This document shows, one piece after another, positions 60,156-64,000 of a DNA stretch of 64,000 nucleotides (within the stretch, counting starts at the first letter, position 1; each line of letters starts with the position of its first letter). Below the pieces are notes generated by a model. It had not been told where the DNA came from. It worked only from the letters and a program-made list of their open reading frames with translations, and searched no databases. Made by a program: the position numbers and the translations under genes. Source of the stretch: Pelargonium tetragonum (taxonomy: Eukaryota > Streptophyta > Magnoliopsida > Geraniales > Geraniaceae); the NCBI GenBank assembly GCA_036897445.1, contig JAYMTL010000013.1, positions 124,001 to 188,000 of the forward strand. Reading direction: 5' to 3'.

Positions 60156-62362
60156 GGTCTTCCTTTCCCTTGATTTAAAAGGTAATGTCTTTTTTTGTAA
60201 ACAAGGGGTAGAAAGAAGGGGCAAATCCCTCGCACTGGCATAACTATGCTAAACTTAAACTAAGAATCAGACAGTTACAGATTCCCTCTTAAAAGAGGTC
60301 TAACACACGAATAAATCTTCCTAAAAACAAGGAAGAAAAATAACAGGGAGTTGATCCTCTATAGCTCCCACTTACTTGACGAGAAGCTTCTTAGTTATTC
60401 AAGTAGTAAAGGTTTTTTAGATGGATAACCATATACTATATCAAAATCAAAATGCAGATAATTATACATAAAGATAGAAGTAGATACTGCTTTATCAGGG
60501 CCCCCTAAGAATTCCACTACAGATATTTAATTAATTAAAATGCACTAAGATTTTTCTTAGCTTGTTTCTAACTAGTAGCACCTTTAGAATTTTTAAATGA
60601 AAGTTTACTTTTTGACTTTGGATAGCTATATAAAGAACCTTAAAGACTTTCTTACAAAAGTGACAGGGCCCTTACTATTCAGTACCTACGTACCTGATTA
60701 TGTTAGCACTTTGTTCTAAATTATTAAATCCTCAAAACTAAGACTCGCTTAAGTACTGTGGTGAATACACTCTCACTCTATTTTACCTAATATTAAAGAA
60801 AAAGTCTTGATCCATATCATAATTAGCTAGAGTTTAAGAAATTAGGAGCTTGCCTGAACTGTTTAGAGTAAATAAAAGGGTGTAATCCTTCGAGAGTAAA
60901 GAAGGCCGCAACCTTATAAAAGATACACATGGATAAGTATGAGATGCTTGATGTAAAAAGAGAAAGAATCTTATACAACTACTCTTGCACTAACTATTTC
61001 CAAAGCGAAATTACGAAATACCTGCCCAGAAGTGTCTACCTTAGAGTTCTCCTTTTAGGATATTGTTACCCCTTTTTTAAGGAATTCTTTTTCTTATTCC
61101 TGACCTACCAGATTAGAGTGAAAGAGTAAGTTACAAATATACTAAGACTAAGTTCTTTGACCCTTTCCAAGGAACAGAGGACTCTAAAAGCCCCTATTAT
61201 AAAGCAACCTTTTTTTGTTTAAATTCATGTTCTTTTTATCTCTGGAAAAAGACTAAATCTTAATTTGTTGCAATATATAAATGATTAACCCCTCGTTTGA
61301 TTTAAGCGCGTACTGATCTAAAAAGGGATCCCTGTAATATTCGTTTTTCTGATATAGCTATTAGGCTAAGAAGTTTCTTTCTTAGAAGTGGGTGCGTAAT
61401 CGTGTAGAAGCGAATTCCTTCTATTTAGATAGACTTTCCTTGAGAGATAAGACCTTTCCGGTAATTAAAGGGAGGCTGTAAAGGATTCTTGATGTTATGC
61501 TTGTTTTACTGACTAGCTAAGGGGGCAATTTAGGATCTAGTTTCTTTTAACACAACACGGAAAGTACTTATACTAAAACTTAATTAGAGAATCCCTGTTT
61601 ACAGAAGTCAATCTTAGGGCTATATAATTCTTTTGAAAAAAGGAGCTTGGTAAACTAGCAAAGAAAGTGGGTCTATTTATTACTTAAAGGGGGAACCTAA
61701 AAGAGCATTACAACGACTTTTTCCTAGAGTCTAGAACTTATATTATTATAGCGATAGCGTAAACTTATCTACTCCTGTATATGTAGACCGCATTGCGGGT
61801 TACTATACTAATAGAGGCTAGGGCGGAATTTAGGGTGTTAATATCTAACTTTTAAGAGACTCTCCGCCCCCTTTGTCCGTAAAGCAAGGTATACTGCTCC
61901 CTATTTCAGGCTGGGAATTTCCCATAAGCGGAGGAACTAAATAAACAAAGAATTACAAATTCATTTTAATAAGTACTAAATAGTTATATCCCTTTCTAGG
62001 TTTTTGGGGGAGCCCTTTTACTATAAGTGAGTCTCTAGTTTTTGTATATTAACATAGGTAGCGTTACCTTAAAATCCGTGGTATCGAGTAAAGGGGTTTT
62101 ATTTTCCTTTCGAAACAATATATGAATGCTCTGTTTTAGATGTACTAGATTTTTATCTTCGTTTGACACGAGGACTGAAGAAAGGGCTTGAGTAAGAGTA
62201 GTTAAAACAGATTTTATTTCTAGGAAAGTCCCAAGTTCACAATTTTTTAAAATGAAGTCCCTGTTCCTCCTTATTCGGCGTTGGTTCTAAGAGCCCTGTA
62301 AATAAAAGTATACCCATGGATTTTCTTTTTACATTTTTAGGTATCCGGACTTCCTAATAAAT

Positions 62363-62434
62363 TGTTGAAGATAAGGCTTGAACTCTGGTACACCTTAATA
62401 AAAAGTGGATGTCTTACCACTCTTTATCCTTAGA
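62363..62434 (-). tRNA. tRNA-like sequence, anticodon uncertain (UAU or UUA)
   Basis: On the minus strand the order is GATAAAG (62428-62422), a D-arm-like GAGTGGTAAGAC, an anticodon-arm-like segment, then GAGTTCAAGCC as T-loop region, and CCTTATC (62376-62370), which pairs with GATAAAG at six of seven positions. The best anticodon stem is CACTT/AGGTG with loop TTTATTA, giving anticodon TAT with an unusual T at position 37. Shifting the loop by one to resemble tRNA-Gln (loop TTTTATT) would give TTA but breaks the stem. The element is shorter than a normal tRNA and the T-stem pairs poorly, so a relic is more likely than a working gene. Confidence 0.25.
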
Positions 62435-64000
62435 GTTTTCCTTACCTGTACTTGCTTATAGGAATTCCCTTCGTTTATCTAAAAAAGAGAGATTCCTCAA
62501 ACCCTTACTCCAAGAATGGATACTTTATAAGGACTTACCTCTCCCTAATTTGATACAAAAGAGCCCACTCTAGACTTATTTGTAAAAGAAAAAAAAATTA
62601 GACAAAAATAAAGGAAGAATACCTGTATAAAAAGAAGTTTTAGAATTTTTAGGGGAAGTTTATCTTTGTTTGTAGTACTCTATTTTACCTCAGCTTATTA
62701 ACATATGATAGTAATTTCGGATAAATTCTTCTCGGTTATAAGGAAAGGGATCCTAAAAAGGGCTTTCTTGGGCTCAAGAATCTCACTCTTTGTTTAAAGT
62801 TTCATATAAAATATTAACAAAGTAAAAAGGAACCCCTGTTTAGGCATTTATTATCTTATTTATCTACTCAAATTTCTAGCACCTAACGGGGTTTTCTTAG
62901 GATTCAGAAAGTCTCTTTAACCTTCTTTATAAAGTGTTTTCCTTGATCGACTTTTTTTGTACAAATAGCGCTGCGGCACTCGAGAATAAGTCTAAAAAAA
63001 GAGTTAGTAGATAAAGGTTACTCTGTCACGTGAGATATAGTTTGTGAAAATAGATAGTTTTTTGACCTAAGCTCAAGGCCTCCTGGTGTTGGTATTCAAA
63101 GCCAAACTAATTTTGAGTACTTATAGTCCTATTAAGAGTGTTTTACAGAACTTTTTATATTATACTACTACATTACAATTTTGTCATAGATTTAGTTAGA
63201 AATTTTATTGAGAATTCCGCGCAATCGCGAGCTTTTATTCCTTGTGTTCACGGAATCCCTTCCGTTTTTAGAGCCCTTACTTAGATGGTTCACAAACCCA
63301 GTGCCCCTAGAGCCGCGTATTTCAAGATTTACCTATTAAACAACCCTTTTTCTAAAGTCAAGGCTTAGTAGTTAGAGAATCTACTTTAAAGGGGTCCTTA
63401 CAGGCTTCTTCTATTTAGGATAAGAAATTGATAGAAAGACTTATTAAAGATTGCCCCTAAAAACAAAAAAGGGTAAAAACTTGTAGGCCTATAAGCACAT
63501 CATTACAGGGACCGTTTTTATCTGGTATCAGATGGAAGCCAAGCTCCTAAATAAAGAATAGAGGACCGGAATTTAGTCAAATTCATTTTTAGTATAACCT
63601 TCTTAAACTCTAGCAAGCATTTCAACAACCCCTTTTAAGCTTTATGAAGAAAATCTCAGTTACACAGATATATTTAAGGATAATAACTCTACTAATTCTT
63701 AATCCTAGCTCCGGAAATACAAATAACGTTTTTATTGCAAAAGGTACACCCCCTGCGCTTAGAATCCTGTTTAAAATTTTAATAAATAAAGGAACCCCTA
63801 AACTCAATTCTAAAGTCTTTTCTTAATTAGGTCAACAAGAGTTTTTTATAGCTAATACTTAGATTTTGGTTTCTTAGGTTCGTAATAATAAAATCAAGGA
63901 ATAAGAGAACTGTAAAGCTAAAGGGTTTCCCAGTTCAAGATAGTAATGAAGGCTTTAGTGAGTATAAAGAAGCGAAGCTGAGGTAAAGTCAATTTGTTTC

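Larger units (their letters stand above)
51030..64000. other. Noncoding stretch with GC clusters
   Basis: Apart from the open frames at 53191-53490 and 57142-57417 and the tRNA-like sequence at 62363-62434, nothing gene-like is seen. GC clusters at 52757, 56115, 57861, 58718, 59405, 60498, 60666, 61325 and 62006. Confidence 0.5.

Noticed and set aside
63622-63826. Sense and antisense 60-codon frames over the same bases
   Set aside because: Mutual shadows in a stop-poor patch, with no motif in either.
1-64000. CRISPR array, insertion sequence, retroelement or viral element
   Set aside because: No regularly spaced repeats, no transposase, reverse transcriptase or capsid motif and no long terminal repeats were seen by eye in either strand.

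Overview
This 64 kb window is AT-rich (GC about 35-36% from sampled lines) and almost free of recognisable genes. The longest ATG/GTG/TTG open frame under the usual code is 125 codons. That is about what random DNA of this composition would give, since a six-frame maximum near 130 codons is expected with stops at about 7% of codons. I see no rRNA, no CRISPR array, no insertion sequence with a transposase, and no intact gene I can name. The one RNA gene I trust is a tRNA-Asp(GUC) of the cyanobacterial/plastid type at 50964-51022, cut off inside its T arm. Several weaker tRNA-like relics are scattered through the window. The plastid-type tRNA, the lack of obvious CpG depletion, the short GC-rich clusters and the low gene density fit noncoding DNA of a very large organellar genome best. 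That could be an algal or plant plastid, or a mitochondrion carrying plastid DNA. This is inference; a nuclear or other origin is not excluded.

Layout. 1-18.9 kb is a desert with frequent short G-run/C-run clusters (for example 1702, 1895, 3342, 3890, 5184, 13181, 18161, 18278). Within it, 10.2-11.3 kb is AT-richer and almost cluster-free. From 21.86 to 34.33 kb the clusters vanish. The 19.9-30.4 kb part looks least like random DNA. It holds a 749-codon frame with no TGA but 27 TAA/TAG (19908-22157), a stop-poor frame (22403-23119), a short frame resembling the C-terminus of ribosomal protein S8 (23879-24127), a pair of stop-poor frames at 29822-30363, and a 44-bp exact inverted repeat (24924-24967 / 26118-26161) inside a family of dispersed AGATTCTATTT motifs. 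From 34.3 to 64 kb the GC-cluster desert resumes. It carries the tRNA-Asp relic, several hairpins and palindromes, and a few open frames of 90-125 codons. The frame at 53191-53490 is the most coding-like of these by first-position purine content.

Working together. No operon or pathway can be reconstructed. What the sequence does show is small-scale structure: GGGN(0-4)CCC clusters several-fold over expectation while the reverse order CCCN(0-4)GGG is not, five copies of ATCTAAGCGA all on the + strand, repeated exact duplications with a unit near 10 bp, and AT hairpins. All counts were made by eye and should be treated as lower bounds.
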